In this document: in pieces, positions 43,947-52,417 of the stretch
How positions within the stretch are numbered: position 1 is the stretch's first letter
Layout of the letters: every line of letters starts with the position of its first letter
NCBI GenBank assembly: GCA_963775505.1
Contig: CAVZIL010000008.1
Location: forward strand, 1 to 64,000
Length of the DNA: 64,000 nt
DNA from: JAIBJN01 sp963775505
Lineage (GTDB): Bacteria; Actinomycetota; Thermoleophilia; Gaiellales; Gaiellaceae
Direction: 5' to 3'
Made by a program: the position numbers and the translations under genes
Notes under the pieces: generated by a model
The model's input: only the letters and a program-made list of their open reading frames with translations
Database searches by the model: none
What the model was told of the DNA's origin: nothing

Positions 43947-45176
43947 TCAGGTCACGCGGGTGAGCGAGGGGTCGACCTCGAGGTACTCCTCGCGCTCCAG
44001 GACGCGTCGCAGACGCTCTACCGCGCCCCGGACGTCGGCAAACCGCGTGTAGAGCGGCGGGAACCCGAAACGCACCGTGTCCGGGCCGCGGTAGTCCGGG
44101 ATGACGCCGGCGCGTTCGATGAGGGCGCGGCAGGTGCGCCAGGCTTCGGCGTGGCGGAAGGAGACGTGGGCGCCGCGGCGCGCCGGGTCGCGCGGGGTGC
44201 CGAGCTCGACCCCGAGAGGTGCGAGAAGCGAGTCGTGCAGTTCCACGGCGTAGGCGGTCAACGCGCCGCCCTTCGCGTCGATCGCGTCGATCCCGGCCTC
44301 GGCCACGAGCTCGGCGCCCGCTCGCACTGCGACGAGGCCGAGCACCTGAGGGCTGCCGGCGAGAAACCGGACGACGCCTTCGGCAGGCTCGTACGGCCGC
44401 TCCATGGCGAACTGGTCACGCTGTCCGAACCAGCCCTGGATTGGTGTTCGCAGCTCCTCCTGAAGCTCCGAACGGACGTAGAGAAACGCCGGCGCACCGG
44501 GGCCGGCGTTCAGATACTTGTAGGTGCACCCGACCGCGAGGTCGACGCCGTGCTCCTCGAGGTCGGCCGGGACTGCGCCCGCCGAGTGGCTCAGATCCCA
44601 GAGGACGAGCGCCCCCGCCGCATGGGCGGCCTCCGTGATCGCGTGCAGGTCTGCGCGGGCTCCGGACCGGTAGGCGACGTGCGACAGCGTGACGAGCGCG
44701 ACGTCTCCTCCGGCGCAGGCCGCTTCGACATCCGCGACGGTCGGCCCTTCCACCGGATCGGCCTCGAAGAGGCGAAGCTCCGGGGCCAGGCCGGCGAGCA
44801 CGTAGCGGTCGGTGGGGAAGTTGTCGACGTCGCTGACGACAACAGTCCTTCGCGGGCGCGCCGACAGCGCTGCGGCGGCAAGCTTGTAGAGGTTCACCGT
44901 GACCGAGTCGGTCACGATCACCTCGCCCGGGCGGGCCCCGAGAACGCTCTCGGCGAGCAGGTCGCCGACGTCTACCGGAAGCTGGATCCACTCGTGCCAG
45001 CCGCGCACCAGTGCCGCCGACCATTGCTCGACGAGCTCGCCCAGCGCCTCGCGCGTTCTCCTCGGGAGCCGCCCGAGGGAGTTGCCGTCGACGTAGATCG
45101 GGCCGCCTTCCTCGAAGACGAACTCGTCGCGGAAGCGGGCAAGCGGGTCGGCGAGGTCGAGCGCCTCGGCGCTCAT
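43947..45176 (-). CDS. kynU: Kynureninase
   Basis: 409 residues, PLP fold-type I. Cleaves kynurenine or 3-hydroxykynurenine to anthranilates and alanine. Markers: VYVDGNSLGRLPRRTREALG, SDVDNFPTDRYVLAGLA (kynureninase-specific FPTD), LWDLSHSAGAVPADLEEHGV with the PLP-binding Asp, and the Schiff-base Lys in GCTYKYLNAGPGAPAFLYV. ATG 45176 overlaps the stop of the FDH beta gene (ATGA), an unexpected coupling. No other tryptophan-degradation gene is nearby. Confidence 0.9.
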   Translation of the reverse strand: MSAEALDLADPLARFRDEFVFEEGGPIYVDGNSLGRLPRRTREALGELVEQWSAALVRGWHEWIQLPVDVGDLLAESVLGARPGEVIVTDSVTVNLYKLAAAALSARPRRTVVVSDVDNFPTDRYVLAGLAPELRLFEADPVEGPTVADVEAACAGGDVALVTLSHVAYRSGARADLHAITEAAHAAGALVLWDLSHSAGAVPADLEEHGVDLAVGCTYKYLNAGPGAPAFLYVRSELQEELRTPIQGWFGQRDQFAMERPYEPAEGVVRFLAGSPQVLGLVAVRAGAELVAEAGIDAIDAKGGALTAYAVELHDSLLAPLGVELGTPRDPARRGAHVSFRHAEAWRTCRALIERAGVIPDYRGPDTVRFGFPPLYTRFADVRGAVERLRRVLEREEYLEVDPSLTRVT

Positions 45177-46750
45177 GCGACCCGCGTCGGCTCCCCGAGC
45201 GGCGCGAACGTCTCCGGCCAGTAGCGGAACGCCGCCCGCATGGGGAAGGGGGCGCCCTGGCCGAGGCCGCAGATAGACGTCGCCGCCATCGCGTCGAGCC
45301 ACTCCTCCACCTGCTCGCGGGACATGGCGACGCGCCCGTGCTCGAGCTCCTCGAGCAGATGGTGCAGGCCACGGTTCCCGATCCGGCAGGGTGTGCACTT
45401 CTGGCACGACTCCTCCGCGAAGAAGCGCATCGTCTCGGCGAGGAGCCGGAGCGGCGAGTAGCTCGTCGGGTAGACCTGGACTCCGGCCGAGCCGGCGCCG
45501 ACGCCCCACTCGCGGAGCGCGTCGCGGGTGAGCGGGACGTCCAGCGCCGCCGGCGGGAGGATCCCGCTGGCGGCCCCGCCGGGCACGATCGCGCCGATCT
45601 CCTCGGTCGCGCCGCCCGCGTAGTCGTCGATCAGCTGCCTGACGGTCACGTCGATCGGCGCCTCGTAGCAGCCGGGCGCCCGCACCGCGCCGCTCACCGA
45701 CCAGAGCCGCACCTTCGGCCACTTCTCGCCGCCCATCCTGAGAATCGCAGGGATGTGTGCCAGCGTCTCGACGTTGTTGATCAGCGTCGGGCGGCCGAGG
45801 TAGCCGACCTCGCTCGGGAAGGGGGGCTTGAGCCGCGGCATCCCGCGCCGGCCCTCCATCGACTCGAGCATGGCCGTCTCCTCGCCGCAGATGTAGGCGC
45901 CGGCTCCGATGACGAGCTCGATCGAGAGGCCGTCGAGAAGGCCGGCCTGGCTGAGCTCCTCGATCGCCGCCGTGAGCCGGGCCCGCGCCGTCGCGTACTC
46001 CTCGCGCAGGTAGATGAAGCCCTCCGTCGCCTCCGCGAAGCGCATCGCGATCAGCATCCCCTCGAGCATGAGGTGGGGCCGAAGCTCCATGACGTAGCGG
46101 TCCTTGATCGTTCCCGGCTCGCCCTCGTCGGCGTTGACGACGACGTAGCGCGGACCGGGCTCGCGGGCGACCGCCTCCCACTTCACCCCGGTGGGGAAGC
46201 CCGCCCCGCCGTAGCCGGTGAGTCCGCTCGCCTTCAGCTCCTCGACGATCCGCTTGCCGGGCGGAAGGTTGCGCAGGACCGAGTAGCCGCCGCGCGTTTC
46301 GTAGTCGGCCAGCGTCTCGTCGGCCGGCGCGAGAGCCGTGGAGACGCCGTCGTTCGTCCGGTGGACGACCGCCGGCTCGACGTCGTCGCCGCGCAGGAGC
46401 ACCGGGCCGAGGTCGCAGTGGCCCAGGCATTCGACGCCGAGGACGGGGACGCCGTTCGCCGTCTCCTGCTCGCGCGCGAGGACGTCCTTGGCGCCGAGGC
46501 AGTCGCACACCGGTCCGATGCAGACGCGCACCGCGTTCGTGGGCACACGCAGGAAGGAGTAGAAGGAGACGACCTCGTCGACCTCGCCGCGGCGGATGTT
46601 CATGTGGTCGGCGACCGTGTCGGAGAGCTCGGGCGTGACGGGCCCAACCTCGCGCCGGACCCGGCCGAGGTTGTCCAGTAGCTTCGTCCGCTCTGGCGGC
46701 AGCTCCGGCAGGAGCTCGGTGAGCCTGAGGACGTCTATGGTTTCGATCAT
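45173..46750 (-). CDS. NAD-dependent formate dehydrogenase, NuoE-NuoF fused subunit
   Basis: 525 residues. Residues 1-150 are NuoE-like (2Fe-2S; VCIGPVCDCLGA and VECLGHCDLGPVLL). Residues 165-525 are NuoF-like: TGYGGAGFPTGVKWEAVARE (NADH/FMN site), VVNADEGEPGTIKDR, GAGAYICGEETAMLES, and the 4Fe-4S site ESCQKCTPCRIGNRGLHHLL. It would transfer electrons from the FDH alpha subunit to NAD+. ATG 46750 lies back to back with fdhD. The alpha subunit gene is 4 kb away, separated by a regulator, an ABC exporter and kynureninase. Confidence 0.88.
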   Translation of the reverse strand: MIETIDVLRLTELLPELPPERTKLLDNLGRVRREVGPVTPELSDTVADHMNIRRGEVDEVVSFYSFLRVPTNAVRVCIGPVCDCLGAKDVLAREQETANGVPVLGVECLGHCDLGPVLLRGDDVEPAVVHRTNDGVSTALAPADETLADYETRGGYSVLRNLPPGKRIVEELKASGLTGYGGAGFPTGVKWEAVAREPGPRYVVVNADEGEPGTIKDRYVMELRPHLMLEGMLIAMRFAEATEGFIYLREEYATARARLTAAIEELSQAGLLDGLSIELVIGAGAYICGEETAMLESMEGRRGMPRLKPPFPSEVGYLGRPTLINNVETLAHIPAILRMGGEKWPKVRLWSVSGAVRAPGCYEAPIDVTVRQLIDDYAGGATEEIGAIVPGGAASGILPPAALDVPLTRDALREWGVGAGSAGVQVYPTSYSPLRLLAETMRFFAEESCQKCTPCRIGNRGLHHLLEELEHGRVAMSREQVEEWLDAMAATSICGLGQGAPFPMRAAFRYWPETFAPLGEPTRVA

Positions 46751-47534
46751 AGTGAACGCCCTGCCGCCGTACTCCGCGGCCCGCACCGACGTCCTGCGGC
46801 TCCCGGGCGGCGGGACGGAGCGGGACGAGCTGGCCGTCGAGGAGCCGCTCGAGATCCGGGTGAACGGCGAGCCGGTCGCCGTGACCATGCGCACCCCGGG
46901 TCACGACGAGGAGCTCGCCATCGGATTCCTTCGCTCCGAAGCGATCCCGGCCGTGGCCGCCCATCCGACCGCCGACCTTGCCTCGAACACGATCGACGTC
47001 GAGGTGGAAGGCACATTCGACCCCGAACGACTGCGCAGGAACTTCTACACGTCGTCTTCGTGCGGCGTCTGCGGCAAGGGCGCGCTCGAAGCCGTGGCCG
47101 TCGAGGCGCCGCGGGTCGAGAGCGAGCTGCGCGTGGCCTCCGCGGTGATCTCCTCGCTCCCGGACCGACTGCGCGCGGCGCAGGCGACATTCGCAGCCAC
47201 GGGCGGCCTGCACGCGACGGGCCTCTTCGACGGCGAGGGCACGCTGATCTGCGCGCGCGAGGACGTCGGCCGCCACAACGCCTTCGACAAGGTCGTCGGC
47301 CGCGCCTTCCTGGACGGTCTTCTCCCGCTCGCGGACAAGCTCGTCTGCGTGAGCGGGCGCCTCTCCTTCGAGCTCGTGCAGAAGGCTGCCGTCGCCGGAG
47401 TCCCGGTGCTCGCGGCCGTGGGAGCGCCCTCCAGTCTCGCCGTCGAGCTGGGCAGCGACCGTGCGATCACGCTCTGCGGCTTCGTCCGCGACGGCCGCAT
47501 GAACGTCTATACCGAGCCCTGGAGGATCGTGTGA
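46737..47534 (+). CDS. fdhD: FdhD, formate dehydrogenase sulfur-carrier protein
   Basis: About 260 residues. Transfers sulfur from IscS to the molybdenum cofactor of formate dehydrogenase. The redox CxxC loop is in FYTSSSCGVCGKGALEAVAV; also TGGLHATGLFDGEGTLICAR, EDVGRHNAFDKVVGRAFLDG and LVCVSGRLSFELVQKAAVAG, all FdhD signatures. ATG 46737 or GTG 46752 may be the start; both lie at or inside the start of the divergent FDH gene, so the promoters must sit inside coding sequence. Its presence supports an active Mo/W-FDH here. Confidence 0.92.
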   Translation: MVSIIVNALPPYSAARTDVLRLPGGGTERDELAVEEPLEIRVNGEPVAVTMRTPGHDEELAIGFLRSEAIPAVAAHPTADLASNTIDVEVEGTFDPERLRRNFYTSSSCGVCGKGALEAVAVEAPRVESELRVASAVISSLPDRLRAAQATFAATGGLHATGLFDGEGTLICAREDVGRHNAFDKVVGRAFLDGLLPLADKLVCVSGRLSFELVQKAAVAGVPVLAAVGAPSSLAVELGSDRAITLCGFVRDGRMNVYTEPWRIV

Positions 47535-48307
47535 CGTTCGCGGTGCCGGCGGACGCCTACGATCGCTTCGTCGGCCGGTACAGCTACGACCTCTGCGACG
47601 CGCTGGTCGGGGCCGCCGGAATCGCCCCGCCGGCGTCCGTGCTCGACGTCGGCGCCGGGACGGGGGTGGGGACACGGCGCCTCGTCGAGCTCTACGGGCC
47701 GGAGCGGGTGGCAGCGGTCGATCCGTCGGAGCCGTTCGTCGAGGCGCTGCGCGACCGGTTTCCCGGCGCCGACCTTCGTCTGGCCTCGGCGGAGTCGCTC
47801 CCGTTCGGCGACGGCGCGTTCGACGCGACGCTCGCCCAGCTCGTCGTCAACTTCATGTCCGATCCGGAGGGCGGAGTCGCGGAGATGCGGCGCGTCACCC
47901 GCACCGGCGGCGTCGTGGCCGCCTGCGTTTGGGACTACTCGGGCGAGATGACGCTCCTGGCGACGTTCTGGGATGCGGCCGAGGCGCTCGCAGGGGACGA
48001 CATTCGCGCGATCGACGAGCGCAGGGAAAAGCGCTTCCGCCGGGGCGGTGAGCTGGGAGCCCTCTGGTGGCAGGCCGGTCTCGAGCAGGTCGAGGAGGGA
48101 GAGCTCGTGGTCTCCGCGGCGTACGAGAGCTTCGCCGACCTCTGGGAGCCGTTCACGGCCGGTGTCGGGCCGGCGGGCGGCTATGCCGCCTCCCTCGACC
48201 CGGAGCGCCAGGAGGCGCTGAAGGCCGAGTACCGCCGGCGGCTGGCCGTCCCCGACGGTGCGTTCCGGCTGAGCGCGCGGGCATGGTTCGCGGTCGGCCG
48301 AGCGTAG
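47531..48307 (+). CDS. Class I SAM-dependent methyltransferase
   Basis: 258 residues. SAM motif I VLDVGAGTGVGTRRLVELYG, motif II region AAVDPSEPFVEALRDRFPGA, motif III RVTRTGGVVAACVWDYSGEM. UbiE/COQ5-like Methyltransf_11 fold; substrate unknown. GTG 47531 overlaps the fdhD stop (GTGA) and its 3' end overlaps the mobA-like gene by 25 bases, so the three genes form one unit and a link to cofactor handling is possible. Confidence 0.8.
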   Translation: MTFAVPADAYDRFVGRYSYDLCDALVGAAGIAPPASVLDVGAGTGVGTRRLVELYGPERVAAVDPSEPFVEALRDRFPGADLRLASAESLPFGDGAFDATLAQLVVNFMSDPEGGVAEMRRVTRTGGVVAACVWDYSGEMTLLATFWDAAEALAGDDIRAIDERREKRFRRGGELGALWWQAGLEQVEEGELVVSAAYESFADLWEPFTAGVGPAGGYAASLDPERQEALKAEYRRRLAVPDGAFRLSARAWFAVGRA

Positions 48308-48822
48308 CGGGCGCGCTCCTCGTCGGCGGGGCGAGCACGCGCTTCGGCTCCCCCAAGGCGCTTGCCCGCTACCAGGGCGAGACGCTCGCCGAGCGCGCGC
48401 ACCGGGTGCTCACGGAGGCCTTCGAGCGGGTGATCGTCGTGGGCAAGGCGGGGGACGGGCTCGAGCTCCCCTTCCCGGTGCTCGACGACGGCAGCGAGAC
48501 TCGAGCCGCCATCGTCGGCGTCGCTGCGGCGCTCCGTCTGGCCGGCGCGGACCGCGTCGTGGTCCTCCCGACGGACATGCCTTTCGTGACCGCCGAGCTT
48601 CTCCTCGCGCTGGCGGAAGCCTCAGAAGGCGCAAAGGCTGCCGTCCCTTACACCGGGCCGCTGCCGGGCGCGTACTGCCGTTCGGCGCTTCCGGTCTTGG
48701 AACGGCGCATCGCAGCAGGCGACCTCGCTCTCTACCGCGCGTGCGTCGAACTGGAGCCACGCGTGCTCCGGTGGGACGAGGAAGCGCTCGCGAACGTGAA
48801 CGAGCCGAGCAACCTTAAGTAG
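48283..48822 (+). CDS. mobA: MobA-like molybdenum cofactor guanylyltransferase
   Basis: 179 residues. Nucleotidyltransferase fold with the Gly-rich loop GALLVGGASTRFGSPKALAR at the N-terminus, VVVLPTDMPFVTAELLLALA (metal Asp) and a C-terminal ALANVNEPSNLK that matches MobA (the NxxxxL ending). It would attach GMP to molybdopterin for the bis-MGD FDH encoded in the window. Located last in the fdhD-methyltransferase-mobA unit. Shorter than the E. coli enzyme (194). Confidence 0.82.
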   Translation: MVRGRPSVAGALLVGGASTRFGSPKALARYQGETLAERAHRVLTEAFERVIVVGKAGDGLELPFPVLDDGSETRAAIVGVAAALRLAGADRVVVLPTDMPFVTAELLLALAEASEGAKAAVPYTGPLPGAYCRSALPVLERRIAAGDLALYRACVELEPRVLRWDEEALANVNEPSNLK

Positions 48823-48825
48823 GAA

Positions 48826-48874
48826 GGCCGGCGATACGACCCAGGGTTCCAATCCAGGGAGGCAGGCGCCGGCC
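48826..48874. repeat. Inverted repeat downstream of mobA
   Basis: GGCCGGCG (48826-48833) pairs perfectly with CGCCGGCC (48867-48874) around a 33-base loop that contains a direct repeat CCAGGG. It begins 3 bases after the mobA stop. It could end the plus-strand transcript, but there is no T-run. Confidence 0.4.
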
Positions 48875-48944
48875 ACACTCAGTCTAATGGAAGGTTGAGG
48901 AGATCTTTCGAGCCTGAGGCGCCATTCTGTCGCGCGTTAAACGC

Positions 48945-48980
48945 CGGAGGAACCGGCCGGGTCGCCGACCGGTTCCTCCG
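48945..48980. terminator. 12-bp hairpin between convergent genes
   Basis: Perfect stem CGGAGGAACCGG / CCGGTTCCTCCG with a 12-base loop. It lies 28 bases beyond the stop of the minus-strand calcium-binding gene and 120 bases beyond mobA. On the minus strand it is followed by GGCGTTT, a weak U-run. Probably terminates the minus-strand gene, possibly both. Confidence 0.65.
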
Positions 48981-49007
48981 TGAGCCCGCGAAAGGGCGTG
49001 CCTTCCG

Positions 49008-50633
49008 CTAGCAGTTCGTGAGGGTGTTGTTCCCACCACCCCCGTTACAGGTGTCGTTGCCGGCCCCGCCGTTCAAGAGGTCGTTGCCGGCCTGGCCGAA
49101 GAGGTCGTCGCTTCCGCCTTCGCCGAAGAGGTCGTCGTTTCCGTCTCCTCCGCGGAGGTCGTCGTTGCCCTTGCCGCCGCGGGCCGTGTCGGCGCCCGCG
49201 CCGCCTTGGGCTTCGTCGGCGCCCGCTCCGCCCAGCATGAGGTCGTTGCCGCCTTCGCCGAACAGGTTGTCGGCTCCGTCGCCTCCGTTGAGCTCGTCAG
49301 CGCCCCCGGCGCCACGCGCCGTGTCGGCGCCTCCACCGCCGATGGCCAGGTCGGCGCCGCCCCCTCCGAGGAGGAGGTCGTTGCCGCCCATCCCGCGAAG
49401 GATGTCGTTGCCCCCGAGCCCGCAGATGATGTCGTCACCTGGGGTCCCCGAGAGATCGTTGTCCAGATCGGTTCCGACGACATCATTTCGCGGATCACCC
49501 TCGAAGCCGGGGCACTCAACGACAGGTTCCTCGGTCCAGGTTTTGGTCGCAGTGTCGCTCACTTCGCCCGCATCGCAGTCGAGACCAGCGTCTGCGTCGA
49601 CGCAGCCGGTGATCGTGTTCGTCACGCCGACGCTGTTCGTGAAGTTGAACGTCGCCTCGCCGTCCGCGTCGGTGGTGTCGTCGCCGGCCGCCGGGACCGG
49701 CGCCCCGCCGCCGCTAACGGCGAAGTGGACCTCCGCGCCCGGGAACGGGTCGCCGAACTGGTCAACAACCGTCGCCGTCACGATGTGGTTCGTTTCTACG
49801 GGGTTCGTGGCGGTGGCCGGCGTGAGCGTGATCTCACTCGGCGCCGGTCCCTGCACGAGGCCCGCTACCACGTCGAGGCCGAAGAAGCAGCCAGAGCACG
49901 AGTCCGCGGCGCTGATGAGCGTGTTGCTGTTCAGATCCACGAACCCGTTGTTCGCCCCGGCCGGAGGCGACGAGAACCCACACTCGTTCGCACCAGGGTT
50001 CCCGAGGATGTCGGCCCCGTCCGTAGGATCTCCGAGGCCGTCGTCCACCGTCTCCCCGATCAGGCCGAAGTGACAGTCGGCCCCGCTGATCGCCTCGTTG
50101 CCGTTCGAGTCCACCCTGCCGCCGATCGCCGACCAGGCGAAGTCGGAATCGCCGATGTCGGGGTTGTCCGGATCCCCCGCGTTGAAGACGTCAGGCAGTC
50201 GGCCGTTGGCCACCTGGAAGTCACCGCCCGAAACGACGATCGTGACGCCGTCTGCGGTCCCGTCGAAGCCGATCAGCTCGCAATCGTCGTTCGTCGCGAT
50301 CGCACCGTTCCCGGCCGTGCCGTCGTTCGGATCGATCCAGGCGTCGCAGTCGAGCCTTCCGTCGATGATCGACGTGTCGCCGTAGAAGGCGTTCGAGTCA
50401 TCGCGGCCGTTCACGACCCCGTCCCCGTTCAGGTCGGCCCGCTCGCCGATGATCGTCGGCGAGAAGCCTCCCGTCAGCGGGACGGCACCCGCGGGCGCCG
50501 CCAGCGCCAACTGGACGCACAACACCAGCAAGGAGAGCACCCCCACAAGCGCCGCGCGGTGTCGCGCAACTCGACCCCCGGTCGGGCCCCCGGTTGCCGA
50601 TCTTGCCCCTGGCTTCGTGCCGAACCGGCTCAT
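49008..50633 (-). CDS. Secreted calcium-binding protein with dockerin-like, Ig-like and RTX-type repeats
   Basis: 541 residues. A signal peptide (ALVGVLSLLVLCVQLALAAP) is followed by a region of Asp/Asn-rich loops resembling dockerin or EF-hand turns (ADLNGDGVVNGRDDSNAF; RVDSNGNEAISGADC; FVDLNSNTLISAADS). At about 280-380 comes a Big-1/Ig-like domain (SEITLTPATATNPVETNHIV; DQFGDPFPGAEVHFAVSGG). The last 150 residues are nonapeptide RTX-type repeats (GGNDILRGMGGNDLLLGGGG and similar). It should be exported and fold with calcium outside the cell. ATG 50633 follows AAAGGAGG. Single gene with its own promoter. Adhesin or matrix role is inferred. Confidence 0.8.
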   Translation of the reverse strand: MSRFGTKPGARSATGGPTGGRVARHRAALVGVLSLLVLCVQLALAAPAGAVPLTGGFSPTIIGERADLNGDGVVNGRDDSNAFYGDTSIIDGRLDCDAWIDPNDGTAGNGAIATNDDCELIGFDGTADGVTIVVSGGDFQVANGRLPDVFNAGDPDNPDIGDSDFAWSAIGGRVDSNGNEAISGADCHFGLIGETVDDGLGDPTDGADILGNPGANECGFSSPPAGANNGFVDLNSNTLISAADSCSGCFFGLDVVAGLVQGPAPSEITLTPATATNPVETNHIVTATVVDQFGDPFPGAEVHFAVSGGGAPVPAAGDDTTDADGEATFNFTNSVGVTNTITGCVDADAGLDCDAGEVSDTATKTWTEEPVVECPGFEGDPRNDVVGTDLDNDLSGTPGDDIICGLGGNDILRGMGGNDLLLGGGGADLAIGGGGADTARGAGGADELNGGDGADNLFGEGGNDLMLGGAGADEAQGGAGADTARGGKGNDDLRGGDGNDDLFGEGGSDDLFGQAGNDLLNGGAGNDTCNGGGGNNTLTNC

Positions 50634-50750
50634 AGCCAGCCTCCTTTGGAGCGCGTCGGGCAAAGGCTCCGGCGCTAACGGCCGATGGCGCTGGGACCTG
50701 CGGCAGCCAGGCAAGCTGCTTCCCGACGACGTGGATTGGAACCGCCGCCG

Positions 50751-50779
50751 ACCATAGGCTTTCGGCAGGCTAGTGTCAA
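50751..50779 (-). promoter_or_regulatory. Sigma70-type promoter of the calcium-binding protein gene
   Basis: Reading leftward: -35 TTGACA (50779-50774), 17-base spacer, -10 TATGGT (50756-50751). This predicts a 5' leader of about 110 bases, long enough to hold regulatory structure; none is recognised. Confidence 0.65.
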
Positions 50780-50829
50780 GAGTCGCCAACCGGTCGGGAT
50801 CCATCGCCACCTCGTGCGGGTTAGCGGCA

Positions 50830-52299
50830 CTAATCTCGCTTCCACGGGCCCCAGATCGCGTAGGTGACCCCCGGAGCTCCGGCCGTGCCTGCGGCGCCCT
50901 GCTGGTTGACGTATAGCGTGAGGGCGTCGGATCCCTTGCGGCCCAGCGAGTGGATGGGCGTGAAACAGGCGCCGCAGAACTCCGTCAGGTTCGTGCCCGT
51001 CGAGAGCCCCCCGCGGCCGGCGCGAGCAAAGTCGTAGATGAGACCGTCCCGAGTCAGGGCGCGGATGTGCGGGATGGGATCGCCGCCGGTGTCCTCACAG
51101 ATGAAGAGGTCGCGAGTCGGGGCGACGGTGAGATTGTCCGGCTGGAAGAGCGTGGAGGCATCCTCCGACTGGAAGATCAACCTCAGCTTCCTGGGCTCCG
51201 GATCGAGCTCCCAGATCTGGCCCAAGCCGGCCGGACCGCCGGTGGTGCAGTCGAAGTAGATCCTGCCGTTCGCCTCCCAGCAGCCTTCCGTCCGCTGAAA
51301 GAGCGCCGCCCCGAGCGCCTGCGCCTGGGACCTGACGCTGTTGGGCGGGTCGTTGGGATCGACCTGCGGATCGGGGTCGGGCACCGTGACCCAGCTGACC
51401 CGCAGGGGCTCGCCCAGCGGCGCCGGCCAGTCCGTGCTCGTGTTCAGATTCGGGTAGCCGTCGACGACGAGCGCGTCGAGCGGTCCGGTCGTTGCTGCGA
51501 GGTCGCCTGCCCGCTTTGGATGCGGGGTGGGGGTGTAGCGGTAGAAGCACGCGCCCCCCTCTTCGAGCCTCCGGTCTTCCGTGAGGTAGAGGCGCTTGTG
51601 ATGCCAGACGACCGCCTCGTGGTCGAAGCGTCCGGCCGCCTTGATCGGGAGCGGGTCGACAGGTCCGGTGGCCAGCGCGTCGACCTCGAACACGTAGCCG
51701 TGCGGAATGGGAACACCCGCCGAACCACTGTCGATCGCCTCCTCCTCGCACGAAATCCACGACTCCCACGTTGTTGCGCCGCCGGCGCAGTTGAAGAGCG
51801 TGCCGCCGAGGAGTGCGCTGCTGCTGATGACCTCTCGGTCGCGGACGACGAGCTTCGTCACCCCGCCCTTGCAGAACTGCCGGCCGTCCTGCGGGCGAAC
51901 TGCAGGATCGTATGGGTTCGGTACCACGACGGGCGTCTCCGCCCCCACGAAGTTGTCCCGCCGGCTGCGGTTCTCGTGGTTGCGGATCAGGATCGTGTCG
52001 TGCGTCAGCGGGTCACGGAACGCTGCCATCCCGTCGAACCGGCTCGGGGTGGGGAATGGGAGACCCGTGACCGGATCGATGTCGGTCATGTCATCGCCCC
52101 GGCTGGAGATGATGCGGTACTGGAATCCCTCCGGGAGCCAGAGATCGCCCATGTCGACCAGCGGGCCGTAGCCGGCGGAAGCGACGGGCTGTGCCGCCGC
52201 CACCCTCGCCCGAAATGCCTCGAGGGGGCCTGCGATCGCGAGGCCGCCTGCAACGGCTGCGCTGCGGACCAAGAACGCACGCCTATCCATGACACTCAT
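50830..52299 (-). CDS. PhoX-like (DUF839) Tat-exported protein
   Basis: 489 residues. Twin-arginine signal MDRRAFLVRSAAVAGGLAIA at the N-terminus. The rest matches the PhoX/DUF839 beta-propeller: WLPEGFQYRIISSRGDDMTD, ILIRNHENRSRRDNF, TWESWISCEEEAIDSGSAGV (metal-binding Glu/Cys region), RFDHEAVVWHHKRLYLTEDR, and FQPDNLTVAPTRDLFICED. PhoX is a calcium/iron alkaline phosphatase acting outside the cytoplasmic membrane. The 118 bases upstream contain a short AT-rich stretch (CACAAAGTGCTTAAGTC) that may hold its promoter. Phosphatase activity is probable, not certain. Confidence 0.85.
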   Translation of the reverse strand: MSVMDRRAFLVRSAAVAGGLAIAGPLEAFRARVAAAQPVASAGYGPLVDMGDLWLPEGFQYRIISSRGDDMTDIDPVTGLPFPTPSRFDGMAAFRDPLTHDTILIRNHENRSRRDNFVGAETPVVVPNPYDPAVRPQDGRQFCKGGVTKLVVRDREVISSSALLGGTLFNCAGGATTWESWISCEEEAIDSGSAGVPIPHGYVFEVDALATGPVDPLPIKAAGRFDHEAVVWHHKRLYLTEDRRLEEGGACFYRYTPTPHPKRAGDLAATTGPLDALVVDGYPNLNTSTDWPAPLGEPLRVSWVTVPDPDPQVDPNDPPNSVRSQAQALGAALFQRTEGCWEANGRIYFDCTTGGPAGLGQIWELDPEPRKLRLIFQSEDASTLFQPDNLTVAPTRDLFICEDTGGDPIPHIRALTRDGLIYDFARAGRGGLSTGTNLTEFCGACFTPIHSLGRKGSDALTLYVNQQGAAGTAGAPGVTYAIWGPWKRD

Positions 52300-52417
52300 C
52301 GGTGCCTCCTCTCCCTGCTCGTCACCGAGCGTCCCGAGGGTCTACGTGCCTACTGAGGCCTCTCGTCGCTGACTGACCGTGGCCGCGACCCGACTTAAGC
52401 ACTTTGTGACTAGTGGG

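Noticed and set aside
48826..48900. tRNA-like or tRNA-Sec-like structure after mobA
   Set aside because: The 8-bp stem and a GGTTCCAATCC segment recall a tRNA, but the enclosed 33 bases cannot form D, anticodon and T arms.
48845..50743. 11-base motif GGTTCCAATCC found in opposite orientation on both sides of the calcium-binding gene (48845-48855 and 50733-50743)
   Set aside because: Too short to mark a mobile element; no longer flanking similarity, transposase or target duplication.
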